From Brettanomyces bruxellensis (lineage: Eukaryota; Ascomycota; Pichiomycetes; Pichiales; Pichiaceae): DNA of 64,000 nucleotides. The notes under the pieces were generated by a model. The model made no database searches and was not told the origin of the DNA. It saw nothing but the letters and a program-made list of their open reading frames with translations. The stretch spans positions 1,989,001 through 2,053,000 of the forward strand of contig NC_054690.1 of the NCBI RefSeq assembly GCF_011074885.1, in the 5' to 3' direction. Of this stretch, positions 1-9,575 are shown piece by piece (within the stretch, counting starts at the first letter, position 1; each line of letters starts with the position of its first letter). Position numbers and translations under genes: made by a program.

Positions 1-3000
1 TTTGCTGAGAGTAAGTGTAGTAATTCTGCATTTTGGACGGATCCACCTGCTGCACCTTGGCTTTATCTGTCTTGGCATCCTTCGGGGGTTCCTCGTTCTT
101 GCTCTCGGTCACCGAGGACCTCACCTCGATCCCTGCGGAAGCATCAGAGGAGACATCGGTCGTCTCGTCGGCAGTCGCGTCGATCGACGCGTTCACGTCG
201 ACCCTCCCTTTCGGCAGCTCTACCTGTCCTTTCTGCGAGCCAGGTTCGGCCGTTTTTGCACCATGCTTGGCATTGCCGATCCCAGGTTCGTCCTCTATTG
301 GGATAACTTCGACAATGCTGACGGCATCGTCTTTCTTCCTCTTGGCATCGAAAAATCTCGCAAAGCTGTCCTTTAGCAAAGTTCCCTGCACACTGTCCAC
401 AACACTTGCAAGCTTATCCCCATGCTTGTCCTCCAAGTACCCGAAGCTGTCCTGGAGCCAGATTCGGACGGGCTCAACCTGCAGTGAGGCATTATCCGGG
501 AAGCTGGCACATCTGGAGATCACCTCTGTATACCAGTAGAGCGGACATCTATTCTCGGGCAGTGCTGCCGCCAAGCTTCCGATCTCATCTGCGGAAGCCG
601 TTTGGACAAATGCAGAGAGTGTCTTTCTGATCGGCGAGAAGGCTTCCTCTGTTGACCGCGAGCATCGCGTGGCATATTCCGAAAGAAGAAGCTTTGTTGC
701 ATCCCTCGGCAGGCCGGTGTCAGCAACGGCCGAGAAATTGGCAATGAAGCAGGAAAGATTGTTGTAGTGGGCGGCAGAACTGGAGAGCTTCTCGTACTCG
801 ATGATTTTGTCGATGACGACGTTGATATGCTTCCCGTTGAGGTCCAGGCCGACTATGACATCCTTCCATATGTCGAACTCGGACAGCATGATGGAAAGCG
901 AAACGGAGTGGCTGGATAGAGCATCGATCAAAGTTGTGTTGATGAGGGGCTCGTGGAGAAGCAGAAGGCCCAAAAACATGAAGGCGACTTTTTTGTGCAG
1001 GACGCCGTGCATGCAGCGGACGAAGTCGGCAATTCCGGCGGTCCCGTGCCATTTGTATATGAAGGCACCCATTAGTGTGACGAGATTCATGCTGACGGAC
1101 TTGCCGGTCAAGATTCGGAGCCCGAACACGGACTTGGCCCTCAGAACGAGGCTGCACAAGTAAGAAACCTCGGGTTTCTTGGCATCGCCCTTGGTGGTGC
1201 TCTGTCCGTATTGGTGGAGGTAGTTTTCAAGAAGCTTCAGGAAGCCCTGGGCGGCATCGAAGGGAACAATTGCGTTCTTGGTGCAGTCCTCGAGTGTGGC
1301 GGTCAAGGTGTCGAAGACGAGCATCTTGGATTTGATCGGGATGCGGTCGTTGAAAAGCAGGAAGTTGATCAAGTCGTAGTAGCCGTTGTAATGCGAGAGA
1401 AGCAGGTGCTTTGGCAGGCAAGAGAGGGTCCAGTCGTCGATGGAGGTCTTCCTGAAGCATGCCTCAGCATTATCCAACGACTTCAGCGTTGGTCTCTCCC
1501 TGAATCGGAGAACGTTGACCAGCATCTTGATTCCGGTCGGGATGAAGTCGGGTCTTTTGAGAAATACAACGTAGAAGGGGGAGAAGATGGACTCGAGCAC
1601 CCAATCCTGCGGAACGGCCTTCTTGCGGCCCGGCATGATGGTGAGGGTGCGGAGAAACCGGATGAGCCGGTAGTAGAGCACAACGTACGCGTGCAGCACT
1701 TTCTGGCTGCAAGGCTCGGGAACGCAGTTGAACGGATAGAGGAAGATGCATCTCTTGAGGTCAAACTCGTCCTTGGTCAAGGACGCGGAGCTGAACGACC
1801 TGGAGTTCTGATAGTTGAACAACACGGCTCTCCAGCTGCCCAATGCGGCAACCTTGATGTCGTCCGACTTCGACTGAAACGCCTCGTCGAACACTTTGAG
1901 CCAGTGGCCCAACCCGGGCCAGCTGTTGAGATCGACTTGGTTTGTGAGCCGGTACCCCATCATGAACGTTGTGTACGTCCATATGTCCAACGCCTGCGCA
2001 CACAGCCCTCTGTTTATCATGTAGACGAGCGTGAGTGTCAACGCGTCGACCACCTTGGTGTTTGCATCCAGCGAGGACATCGTGCTGGCCCTGATGCTCG
2101 ACGCGTTGCTGTTCAAAGTCTCATTCATGAGCTGTAACACGGAGTCCTTGGACTCGGTGTTCTTGGAGAACTCGTAGATCACGTAAATGCACGCGTTGAC
2201 GATCCGCTCGTACGACGGCACCTCGGTGTTGAGGATGCAGCAGAGCACGTGACTCAGCCACTGGTAGCTGAGCTTCGACATCACCGCCGGGTGCATGTTG
2301 ATGAGTTTTTTGATCGTCATGAGCTTCTCCGTGATGATGGTCGCGCTCATGAAGTACTTCATCTGCAGAATCGAGCCCGTGATGGTCTCCACTGCACTTG
2401 AGACCACCGGATTCTGTTGGTCCTTCAATAGCAGCAAGATCGCAGCTGCTAGGCCCTTGGACAAGTTCGCACTCGCGAGCATGCACGCTATCCTCTTCAA
2501 CATGGTCGACGCACCCTTCACCTGGTAGTGCACCATAAGGAACGTCAGCACTTTCAAGCCCTGGATCGACGTTCTTATCCGGAACGCATTGCTGCCGTTC
2601 TTGAGCTCCTTGGCAGTGCTTTCCAAGTCGCAGTCGATCGATCTTGCCAGAATGTGCACCTGTTGCGCGCCAAACAACGACTTGGCTGAGTCCCTAGAGT
2701 TTGACTTGATGATCTCGTTGATCGTTGCAAACACTTCGTATTTCTTCGTGAACCCCGGATTCGACAACCCGAGCACACACTCGGCAATCACCTTGCTGCG
2801 GAGTGTTGCCGAACCCAGCAGGTTGTGGATCACATACCCGTCGGGCCACGACTCGTTCTTGCTGAGGTCCCGGTGCACTATTTCCATCGACAAGTTTGCA
2901 CTCGGGCCCGAATCTTTCGCATGCTTGAGAATCGAACGCGGTTCTGGTGCCCCCTTAATCGGCGAAGATGGCGTTGGAGAGCTCTCCAAATCACTCGAGA

Positions 3001-4726
3001 AGGCAACCCTCTTCGGGCTGGCGGACTGTGGTGTGGCCGGGGTCGACGGAGGGGCCATCGGTGAGGATGTGAGGTGCTGTTCCTGGGAATTTGCCGTTGC
3101 CTCGTCTTTTCCACCCTCAAGTGCGTTTTTTCTCCCCGATGCTGCTTTTTCCTGCAGCCCCGGTCCACCCTGGGGCCCCGACTCGTCTGCATCGTCCACA
3201 CCGCGGTGCCTCTGCAATATACGAGACACGTGAATCTCCGAGAGAGCCCTGTGGCGGTGAATCGAGAGGGTCCGGGGCATTTTGAGCCGTTTCTCCGATA
3301 TGGGCGGCGATGCGGGAGATGCACTGCGTGTCCTCATCCTCCGGGCACGCTTCGGTGCCCTTTTATCGGCAGATGGTGTCTGTTTCTGCTTCCGCTTCCC
3401 TGCCCGGGCAGCAGTTCTCTTTTTCGCTTTTTTCCGCCGCGTACCTGGAGAGTCTTCTTTTCCGATACTCGAGGACCGAGAACCGGACGATGGCTCACTC
3501 CGCTGCGTGGAGGACACCAGGATCATGTTCTGCGACCCTTGGCTGGCTGCAAAGTCCCTCATATTGGACGAATTTGATGCGTTTGACGAGCTCGAAGAGC
3601 TTGCAGACACAATCACGTCATTCTGCGTTGGAATCTGCCTTACAGTGGCATCGATTGACGACATGTTGGCTGTGTTGTGTTGTAGCTGATCTGACTTTTG
3701 CAAACCTTGATGTTGATCTAACTCTTGTAAACCTTGATGTGGATCTAACTCTTGTAAACCTTGATGTGGATCCTCTTCTAAACCTTGATGTTGATCTAAC
3801 TCTTCTAAATCTTGATGTCGATCCTCTTCTAAACCTTGATGTGGATCCTCTCGCAAACCCTTAATTCGCTCCTCCTGCTTCTTTTCTTGCTCCCTTGAAC
3901 CACTAACCGCTGTCTTGGTGTGATCTTGCCGGTTAGTCGACTGGAACAAAACTCCGCTAGCTCCTCCCCCTGTTACTGAAACGTTGGATACAGATATAAT
4001 CGACAACTCCCCAAAATCTGATGACGTGTCAGATGTGCTTGTCGATGTAGAGGATGATGAAGATGATTGAACAAATAACGAAGATGCCAGATCTGGAAAA
4101 TGAGGCGATGTACTTTGGCTATTGGTCCGATCTAGTCGCGTAAATGTCGAATCTGAATGTGGATTACCAAATTCCGCCGGCGCACTGTTTGTATGCCGAG
4201 CTACTTGAACTTCGCTAACACCCTTTGAGTTGCTTCTTAATACCGAATCTCGTAAATTCTTCCCTTCACTAAGGTCCCGGTTTATTGCAGAATTTGAGGG
4301 GGCTGGCTCTGTGCGGAAAACGCGATGCGTGGAAGAAATTCCATTCGCAGGGGCACCTGACGCGAAATCCTCGCGATCGTCGCTTCCTGTCAAGTCGATC
4401 GTCTGTATGTTTTTCGGCTCTCTCGCGGGGTGTTCTGCTGGTTGTTGATCTCTAGCTGTTTTCGGTAAGTTTTTCAGCTGCTTCTTTTCAGCACCATCTT
4501 CTGGCTTTGATGGTTCTGAACGCTGAAAATGTGAGTATATACTGTGGATCCTACTTCTGGCATTTTTAGCCTTCGCCTCCTCATATGAATGAAGTCGACG
4601 GAGCCTTGATCTTTTTCTCATATCTGCAATTTTCCGTTCTCTCACCGCTTTGGTTTTCTTGCCTGATAGTGCTGGATCGGCCTGGATCGAAGATTGTTTG
4701 CGATCATTTTTCTTATCAACGCTCAT
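1..4726 (-). CDS. RIF1: Rif1, telomere and replication-timing factor (C-terminal part off the left edge)
   Basis: The frame stays open from an ATG at 4726 to base 2, giving at least 1575 codons; an in-frame TAG at 4796-4798 lies upstream and no earlier ATG follows it. Residues 1-570 are charged and Ser-rich with no fold I recognise. Residues 573-576 read RVAF and 598-601 read SILK, the two protein-phosphatase-1 (Glc7) docking motifs of Rif1. From about residue 620 (ESWPDG...) to beyond 1300 the sequence is helical and HEAT-like, as in the Rif1 N-terminal domain. In known yeasts Rif1 brings Glc7 to origins to oppose DDK and limits telomere length at Rap1-bound ends. In S. cerevisiae the docking motifs lie within about the first 150 residues, so this protein has a long extra N-terminus. 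Met355 (codon 3662-3664), after the internal repeat, is an alternative start. The identification rests on the motif pair plus helical architecture. Confidence 0.85.
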   Translation of the reverse strand, partial: MSVDKKNDRKQSSIQADPALSGKKTKAVRERKIADMRKRSRLRRLHSYEEAKAKNARSRIHSIYSHFQRSEPSKPEDGAEKKQLKNLPKTARDQQPAEHPAREPKNIQTIDLTGSDDREDFASGAPANGISSTHRVFRTEPAPSNSAINRDLSEGKNLRDSVLRSNSKGVSEVQVARHTNSAPAEFGNPHSDSTFTRLDRTNSQSTSPHFPDLASSLFVQSSSSSSTSTSTSDTSSDFGELSIISVSNVSVTGGGASGVLFQSTNRQDHTKTAVSGSREQEKKQEERIKGLREDPHQGLEEDRHQDLEELDQHQGLEEDPHQGLQELDPHQGLQELDQHQGLQKSDQLQHNTANMSSIDATVRQIPTQNDVIVSASSSSSSNASNSSNMRDFAASQGSQNMILVSSTQRSEPSSGSRSSSIGKEDSPGTRRKKAKKRTAARAGKRKQKQTPSADKRAPKRARRMRTRSASPASPPISEKRLKMPRTLSIHRHRALSEIHVSRILQRHRGVDDADESGPQGGPGLQEKAASGRKNALEGGKDEATANSQEQHLTSSPMAPPSTPATPQSASPKRVAFSSDLESSPTPSSPIKGAPEPRSILKHAKDSGPSANLSMEIVHRDLSKNESWPDGYVIHNLLGSATLRSKVIAECVLGLSNPGFTKKYEVFATINEIIKSNSRDSAKSLFGAQQVHILARSIDCDLESTAKELKNGSNAFRIRTSIQGLKVLTFLMVHYQVKGASTMLKRIACMLASANLSKGLAAAILLLLKDQQNPVVSSAVETITGSILQMKYFMSATIITEKLMTIKKLINMHPAVMSKLSYQWLSHVLCCILNTEVPSYERIVNACIYVIYEFSKNTESKDSVLQLMNETLNSNASSIRASTMSSLDANTKVVDALTLTLVYMINRGLCAQALDIWTYTTFMMGYRLTNQVDLNSWPGLGHWLKVFDEAFQSKSDDIKVAALGSWRAVLFNYQNSRSFSSASLTKDEFDLKRCIFLYPFNCVPEPCSQKVLHAYVVLYYRLIRFLRTLTIMPGRKKAVPQDWVLESIFSPFYVVFLKRPDFIPTGIKMLVNVLRFRERPTLKSLDNAEACFRKTSIDDWTLSCLPKHLLLSHYNGYYDLINFLLFNDRIPIKSKMLVFDTLTATLEDCTKNAIVPFDAAQGFLKLLENYLHQYGQSTTKGDAKKPEVSYLCSLVLRAKSVFGLRILTGKSVSMNLVTLMGAFIYKWHGTAGIADFVRCMHGVLHKKVAFMFLGLLLLHEPLINTTLIDALSSHSVSLSIMLSEFDIWKDVIVGLDLNGKHINVVIDKIIEYEKLSSSAAHYNNLSCFIANFSAVADTGLPRDATKLLLSEYATRCSRSTEEAFSPIRKTLSAFVQTASADEIGSLAAALPENRCPLYWYTEVISRCASFPDNASLQVEPVRIWLQDSFGYLEDKHGDKLASVVDSVQGTLLKDSFARFFDAKRKKDDAVSIVEVIPIEDEPGIGNAKHGAKTAEPGSQKGQVELPKGRVDVNASIDATADETTDVSSDASAGIEVRSSVTESKNEEPPKDAKTDKAKVQQVDPSKMQNYYTYSQQ
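3700..3860 (-). repeat. In-frame minisatellite in the RIF1 N-terminus
   Basis: There are seven consecutive 24 or 27 bp units, each encoding a variant of GL(Q/E)E(L)DxHQ, at about residues 289-342 of RIF1. Unit length alternates between 8 and 9 codons, so the frame is always kept. Such an array is expected to vary in copy number between strains. Confidence 0.9.
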
Positions 4727-5316
4727 TTCCTTCTGTTGGTGATCCAAAAATGCAGACTTGGGAAAAAAGTCAATGTAGTACTTTCTATTCTGTCTCTACC
4801 TTAGCTCTCGATGTAACCTTTATGAATGGTGCTTAATTTAATGGCCTGTGTTTTCCCTACCCAATTTAATGAAGGTCCCCCACCTCGCTGGCCGAACAAA
4901 ATTGTTCAAAAAAATTTTTGTGAAAAATCAATCAAGCCAGGGTAAAGAAATAAATCTACTCCTTTTCATTCCCCTAAAGAGAGCACACATTTCTCTCTAG
5001 AGGAAGCAACGAAACCCACAGGGGCACTCAATTGTGAATTTTCTTCTCGAGTTTTTTATTTCATTTTCAATTTCAGTTTCCAGCTACGCTTAAAATGCTC
5101 AATCGAAAGTGCCTTTATTGTTCTTGCATCTACTAGTGGAATATCAGCCCTCCACTAGAGATCTAAAAATAAATTTGTAGGGAGATCAAAATTTCCACTT
5201 ACGTTAAATTCAATACATCTACTGATGTTCAGTCCATAAAATCACTCTGAGACTACATACATTAAATTCTTCTGTTTACAGCCACTATGTCCATGAATAT
5301 CATTACAATTAAGTAC
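4727..5316. promoter_or_regulatory. Spacer: RIF1 promoter and RGP1 3' flank
   Basis: This 590 bp AT-rich spacer lies upstream of RIF1 and downstream of the RGP1 stop. It has short A/T runs near 4907-4925 and T-rich sequence near 5040-5080. I see no gene, RNA or strong regulatory motif in it. Confidence 0.5.
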
Positions 5317-7569
5317 TTACAACCTGGTAACCTGTCCAAACTCTGTCGAGTAACTTGGTAGTACAATTATCGGTATTCTCACAGTGAACTCGTATCCATT
5401 ATCGAAATCGTCCACTGCTTTGAAAAGAATCGATCCACTTTGATCTGTGAAAATATGCTCAAGATCAAAGATCTTCTTTGCTGGCGCATTGTTGCCTGAT
5501 TTAATGCTTTCCTTCTCGTTTGTGCTTTCCTTTTTGCTTTCTTCTTTCACTTTACTGCCCTCACCAGCTACATCTGCAATTCGATCTACTTTATTGCTCT
5601 TATCCTCCTTATCGCTCTTATCCTCCTTATCCCCTTTCTTATCGTCATCTGGAGCCTTTTCCATCGCAGCCTCATCAAGTTTTTCCCCCGAACTTGCATT
5701 GAGTGCTTTTCGCATGCCAATTGTTCCATATTGGTCGAGAAGAATAAACCTGAGCTGCACATAGTACTTCACGTCAAAGAAACTTGTCCGGAATTGAGGA
5801 GTGGCCTCTGGTGAAATTAATGCATCCACACACAAGTTTTGCACATCGAATGTGCTGACTAGCCGTTCATAAATCACTCTATCCAAATTTCTACCATGGG
5901 TAATACCTTTGTAGACATCGTCATAGCTTCCCTTCTTCAAGTACTCGTCCCTGTAAAACACCTGGGACCTAACAATCTGAACTTCAACACCTTTCGTAAC
6001 AATATCGGAGTCGTCAAACGAAAAAGAGATATTGGCAAAGTCGCCTGTTCTAAATATCCCCTTATCTAATTCAACCAGGGCTATGTCCATGTGATCGTGC
6101 CTGATCAAATACCTGTTTCTATCAATCTGTGGAATCATTGAAACGTACTCCATTCCCTCTTTATCGTCCGAATCCGGGTCATATGGCTCATTCTGAATGC
6201 TTTGATAGTCCGCCATAATTTTCATGACGTTTAATCTAGGATTCGGATCCGCCTCGACGCTTTTATCCACAAGCTGTTCAAAGTATGTCTGCACTTTACC
6301 CACATCCTCACTTTTAGCCGTATCTAGTTGATTTATGATCTTTTTAAACGTAATTGCATCTTGCTCGGAGTTACTATTTTCGCCAAAGCTTGACTCACTG
6401 AGCGTACTTCTCTTCTCTGCAGTTTTCCGCATCTTCTCAAAACTCATCATCGAGCTTCTTCTTCTTCTGTGCGATCTGCTATTTGGAACAGAAAGAACAT
6501 TTCCGTTTAACTGAGCCGATTGCATGTTTGTCGATCCAGCAGCGCCATCTGTGAATGCTGGAGATATCTGCATGCTGATACTGGAGTTACGCCTGGATTT
6601 TATCGAAGATGACCGCGAGTGTGATGTTCTATAAGCCCTAACTTCGGTGGTGGTGCATTTCTCCGGCTTTACATTGAGATGTAACTTATCGATTCGATAC
6701 AAAGGTTCGCGGCCAAATTTATCAATATATGGGTCAATACTCAGCGGCACCTGCACCGTATAGTGAACGAACTTTCCTTCCTTCAATAGTTGGTAGCCTA
6801 TCACAAGCTTGTATTTGATTTGGCAAGCATCTGATGAAAAGTTTGGCGGTAATGTTTGAGGTAACTTCATGTTCAAATAAAAGCTCTTTGTCGTTTGATT
6901 GTTTATAGGCGACATTCTGATCGCATCGGTATCCCATTTTGACGGTTCAAACTTCAATTCGCCGAAGAGAATTGACTGGTTGGTGCTGTAAAATGGAATG
7001 ACGTGAAAGTTCTGTGAAGAAAATCCATCTCCAGTATAATTGTCCTCCTCACACATAAGATCCGGAATGTTTGCTATCACTGCTGTACTCTTGAAGTCTG
7101 TACCTGCATCCAAAGTGTCTATCCCAGCAAGCTTGTTGTTTATAAGAGTGCTTTTCTGCAGATCTTCGAATATCGAGAAGTCCAAAATCTCGTCGTTTAC
7201 CGTATAATAGCCAAGAACTTGTGCAAATCCAAAGAATAGCGTTATATCAGTAGAATCCTGCTGCTTAATTGTACCATCCGAGTCCGTTTCATTTAACTCC
7301 TTGAAAAAAAGTGTTCTTGTTGCATTTGTCAATTGTGTAGAAAGTCTGCTGCCCCAAGTTTGAGAGTTGTTAGGTGGTGGCGTTAGTTTTATCTCATTTT
7401 CATCGCTTTTTTGCACGGGTTTCTTTGTATTTCCCAATTGTCCAACATATCGAAGTTTTATCAGGGCAGATAGTTCATCACTACCCGCAATTATGGGATC
7501 ATTCTCAAAAACAACATCTAGTTCCACATTATCCTCAATTTTCTTTTGAAACACCCTGTGAGTAACCAT
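5317..7569 (-). CDS. RGP1: Rgp1-like subunit of the Golgi Ric1-Rgp1 exchange factor
   Basis: Known role: Rgp1 with Ric1 activates the Rab GTPase Ypt6 at the Golgi for endosome-to-Golgi retrograde transport. The 750-residue protein starts at the ATG at 7569; the frame is open four codons further but has no ATG there. The N-terminal segment with FENDPIIAGSDELSALIKLRYVG fits the arrestin-like beta-sandwich start of Rgp1. It is followed by the LFFGFAQVLGYYTV segment and a later stretch (LIGYQLL...VPLSIDPYIDKFGREPLY) typical of the family. The middle, about residues 310-430, is Ser/Arg-rich and probably disordered. A KEDKSDKEDKSNK-type charged insert lies near residue 655. It is longer than S. cerevisiae Rgp1 (about 660 residues), mainly through these inserts. 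Other arrestin-fold proteins are possible but fit less well. Confidence 0.75.
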   Translation of the reverse strand: MVTHRVFQKKIEDNVELDVVFENDPIIAGSDELSALIKLRYVGQLGNTKKPVQKSDENEIKLTPPPNNSQTWGSRLSTQLTNATRTLFFKELNETDSDGTIKQQDSTDITLFFGFAQVLGYYTVNDEILDFSIFEDLQKSTLINNKLAGIDTLDAGTDFKSTAVIANIPDLMCEEDNYTGDGFSSQNFHVIPFYSTNQSILFGELKFEPSKWDTDAIRMSPINNQTTKSFYLNMKLPQTLPPNFSSDACQIKYKLVIGYQLLKEGKFVHYTVQVPLSIDPYIDKFGREPLYRIDKLHLNVKPEKCTTTEVRAYRTSHSRSSSIKSRRNSSISMQISPAFTDGAAGSTNMQSAQLNGNVLSVPNSRSHRRRRSSMMSFEKMRKTAEKRSTLSESSFGENSNSEQDAITFKKIINQLDTAKSEDVGKVQTYFEQLVDKSVEADPNPRLNVMKIMADYQSIQNEPYDPDSDDKEGMEYVSMIPQIDRNRYLIRHDHMDIALVELDKGIFRTGDFANISFSFDDSDIVTKGVEVQIVRSQVFYRDEYLKKGSYDDVYKGITHGRNLDRVIYERLVSTFDVQNLCVDALISPEATPQFRTSFFDVKYYVQLRFILLDQYGTIGMRKALNASSGEKLDEAAMEKAPDDDKKGDKEDKSDKEDKSNKVDRIADVAGEGSKVKEESKKESTNEKESIKSGNNAPAKKIFDLEHIFTDQSGSILFKAVDDFDNGYEFTVRIPIIVLPSYSTEFGQVTRL

Positions 7570-8258
7570 TGGCCGACACAAGTTGTATAGTTAGTGTATG
7601 CAGATTAAGTCACTCGGTAACTACAAATAAAGTGGAGATTGTGTTGGAGTATTTATATGTTCACGTGCTAACGGCTCAGAACTTTCCTTAACGTTTATCT
7701 TCCCTGATAAGAAAGTGGCTTACTTGTTAGAATAAAATCGCGAAAAAGAATGTAATGGTGTAAGGATGTGATGTCCCCCCTCCCCCCCTTGTTGATATTC
7801 GTAACAAGCGGAGCCAAAAATTGTTCCGCGAGAAATGCTTTTTAAAGCCGCGTTTACATTTCTCCACTTGTGAGTATTTGAGGTATAAACGGTGTTTGGG
7901 AATTTGTGAATTTGACGAGAGCTATCATGATAAGTGACAATTGGGTGCCACAGATATGTGTTGTGAGAATTTGGTCAACTGGTTTTAATAATGTATTTTC
8001 TGCCAGAGATATTCAAATAAATTATTTGACGTCCCTTGAAGTGCGAAGCAATATCGGTTTGTCTTGTTACCTATTAGGGAAATAATCCAATTGGAGGAAG
8101 TCCCAAACGGATTTTTTTTTTTTTTTTTTGTGAATTAGACGCCAAAACAATTTCCAGCATCAACACTGAACTCTACCTGTCATAAGATGGAAACAAACAA
8201 TCTTATCAACAATATACATTTTTCACCTTAGTCTCGCCAATAAACGAAAAAGCAATTA
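7570..8258. promoter_or_regulatory. Divergent promoter region between RGP1 and the four-span protein gene
   Basis: The spacer separates two divergent starts. On the RGP1 side there is a TATAAATA box (minus strand, 7650-7657), about 80 bp from the ATG, with a TCACGTG E-box beside it (7661-7667). A run of 18 T (8112-8129) lies about 130 bp before the plus-strand ATG. A C-rich patch occurs at 7775-7790. No gene is seen. Confidence 0.55.
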
Positions 8259-9575
8259 ATGAACACCGAAATGCAATACGGTCGAATGATAGAAAGTTTG
8301 TTGAAGCTTAAGGATCAGCTAAAAGGGAAATGTTCCGTTGATCAGGTATACCTATTTGTTATAGTGTTACTTTTTCTCTGCTTTAGCTACTATAATATAT
8401 TTCAGCAGGCACAGCTCCAGGTTCAGTTACCATATGTTGATGTTGTGAAGTTTTTGAAGAATGGAGAGTCGCAACTTCATGAGAAAAAGGCTGAGGCATT
8501 TTCCGACTTGTACACCACGGTCTCTAGTCACTTTGATAGTACTTACAAGAATGAATATTTGACTCACTACAATAACTACGGAGTGCTTCTAGCACCAGTG
8601 TTGATATTCACTAGGAAGTATATTGGGCTAATGTACAGAATGAGGAGCACACAATACAGAAATGGAATTGGGTCTAATCTGGACAGGGCAGTTTTCCAGA
8701 CCTCCAAGATGTTTATCAAGACTCCAGATAATTTGGTGTCTCCATATAGCATGGACCCAGTACCTGGGCCTTTGAGCTTCCGGAACACCAAGTCGGCGTA
8801 CAAGCAGTTTTTATACACATGTATATATCCGATGTACAAGGCAGGTAGGCCGGAATTGGAGCCTCCTCTGTATAACTTGGATCAAACATTGACTGGATAT
8901 AAGGTGATTGAGTGGATTCAGATCACAGTTTTTGTGTTGGGGCTTTTGCTTGAGATAGAGGTCATTTCTGCTGGATTTTACAGGCGAAGCAGCATCGCCA
9001 AACTTCTGTCCGTCACATACATTATGATGTTAGTGTTGGTTGGAACTTGTGCATGTCTCTCTGTTACATTTGTCATCAATAAGCGAAGCCCCGTGTACGG
9101 CACATTCAACTCTGTTTTGGACTTTTTCCAGATGGTTTTCATGCTTCTTGTTGGCTGTTTCCTCAAGCGTTTGTGTCTTGAGATGAACTTGAGCAGTGTT
9201 ATGATGACAAGAAGTGAGCCAGTTAGTGGGCACGTGACACAGGCATTGAGTGGATGCAGAGCACCTCCTGTCAGTACTACTAACACAGGCAGAGAAGAAG
9301 CGAACGGTGAAAGTCCAAAGAATGATGTTTTAAGGTTCTCTGGATTTGATTTCTGCCCTAATTCACCAGTTGTAGCTGCAGACACAGGAAAAAGATATCT
9401 GGAGGGGTCTTCCGAGTCAAAGCATAGACGGGAATTGGCATTTATGCAGAATGTGTACGAAGAGGTGGAAGCTGAGCCAGAATTTTTGAAAGATAGGAAT
9501 GAAGATGTGGATGATAATGAGGCAGACGATGAACTTGAGGATGAGGTTGGTGTGATGGACGAGGTTAGGCACTAA
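8259..9575 (+). CDS. Unassigned four-span membrane protein (Sur7/Sma2-like topology)
   Basis: I do not recognise a family from sequence alone. The 438-residue protein has hydrophobic segments at about 29-46, 215-237, 246-272 and 284-303. This gives a cytosolic N-terminus, a 170-residue first loop probably facing the lumen or cell exterior, and a long cytosolic tail. The loop (47-214) is rich in Tyr and Asn. The tail (about 305-438) is hydrophilic and ends in a strongly acidic run of Asp/Glu. One large first loop followed by three clustered spans is the layout of fungal Sur7/claudin-type proteins and of the prospore membrane protein Sma2. That is a topological resemblance only; the Sur7 Cys motif was not found. 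An in-frame ATG at codon 5 is a second possible start. It converges with SNF2. Confidence 0.75.
   Translation: MNTEMQYGRMIESLLKLKDQLKGKCSVDQVYLFVIVLLFLCFSYYNIFQQAQLQVQLPYVDVVKFLKNGESQLHEKKAEAFSDLYTTVSSHFDSTYKNEYLTHYNNYGVLLAPVLIFTRKYIGLMYRMRSTQYRNGIGSNLDRAVFQTSKMFIKTPDNLVSPYSMDPVPGPLSFRNTKSAYKQFLYTCIYPMYKAGRPELEPPLYNLDQTLTGYKVIEWIQITVFVLGLLLEIEVISAGFYRRSSIAKLLSVTYIMMLVLVGTCACLSVTFVINKRSPVYGTFNSVLDFFQMVFMLLVGCFLKRLCLEMNLSSVMMTRSEPVSGHVTQALSGCRAPPVSTTNTGREEANGESPKNDVLRFSGFDFCPNSPVVAADTGKRYLEGSSESKHRRELAFMQNVYEEVEAEPEFLKDRNEDVDDNEADDELEDEVGVMDEVRH

Noticed and set aside
1211..2137. 308-codon plus-strand frame
   Set aside because: It is antisense to the RIF1 HEAT region, whose frame runs unbroken for over 1500 codons; the plus-strand translation has no domain.
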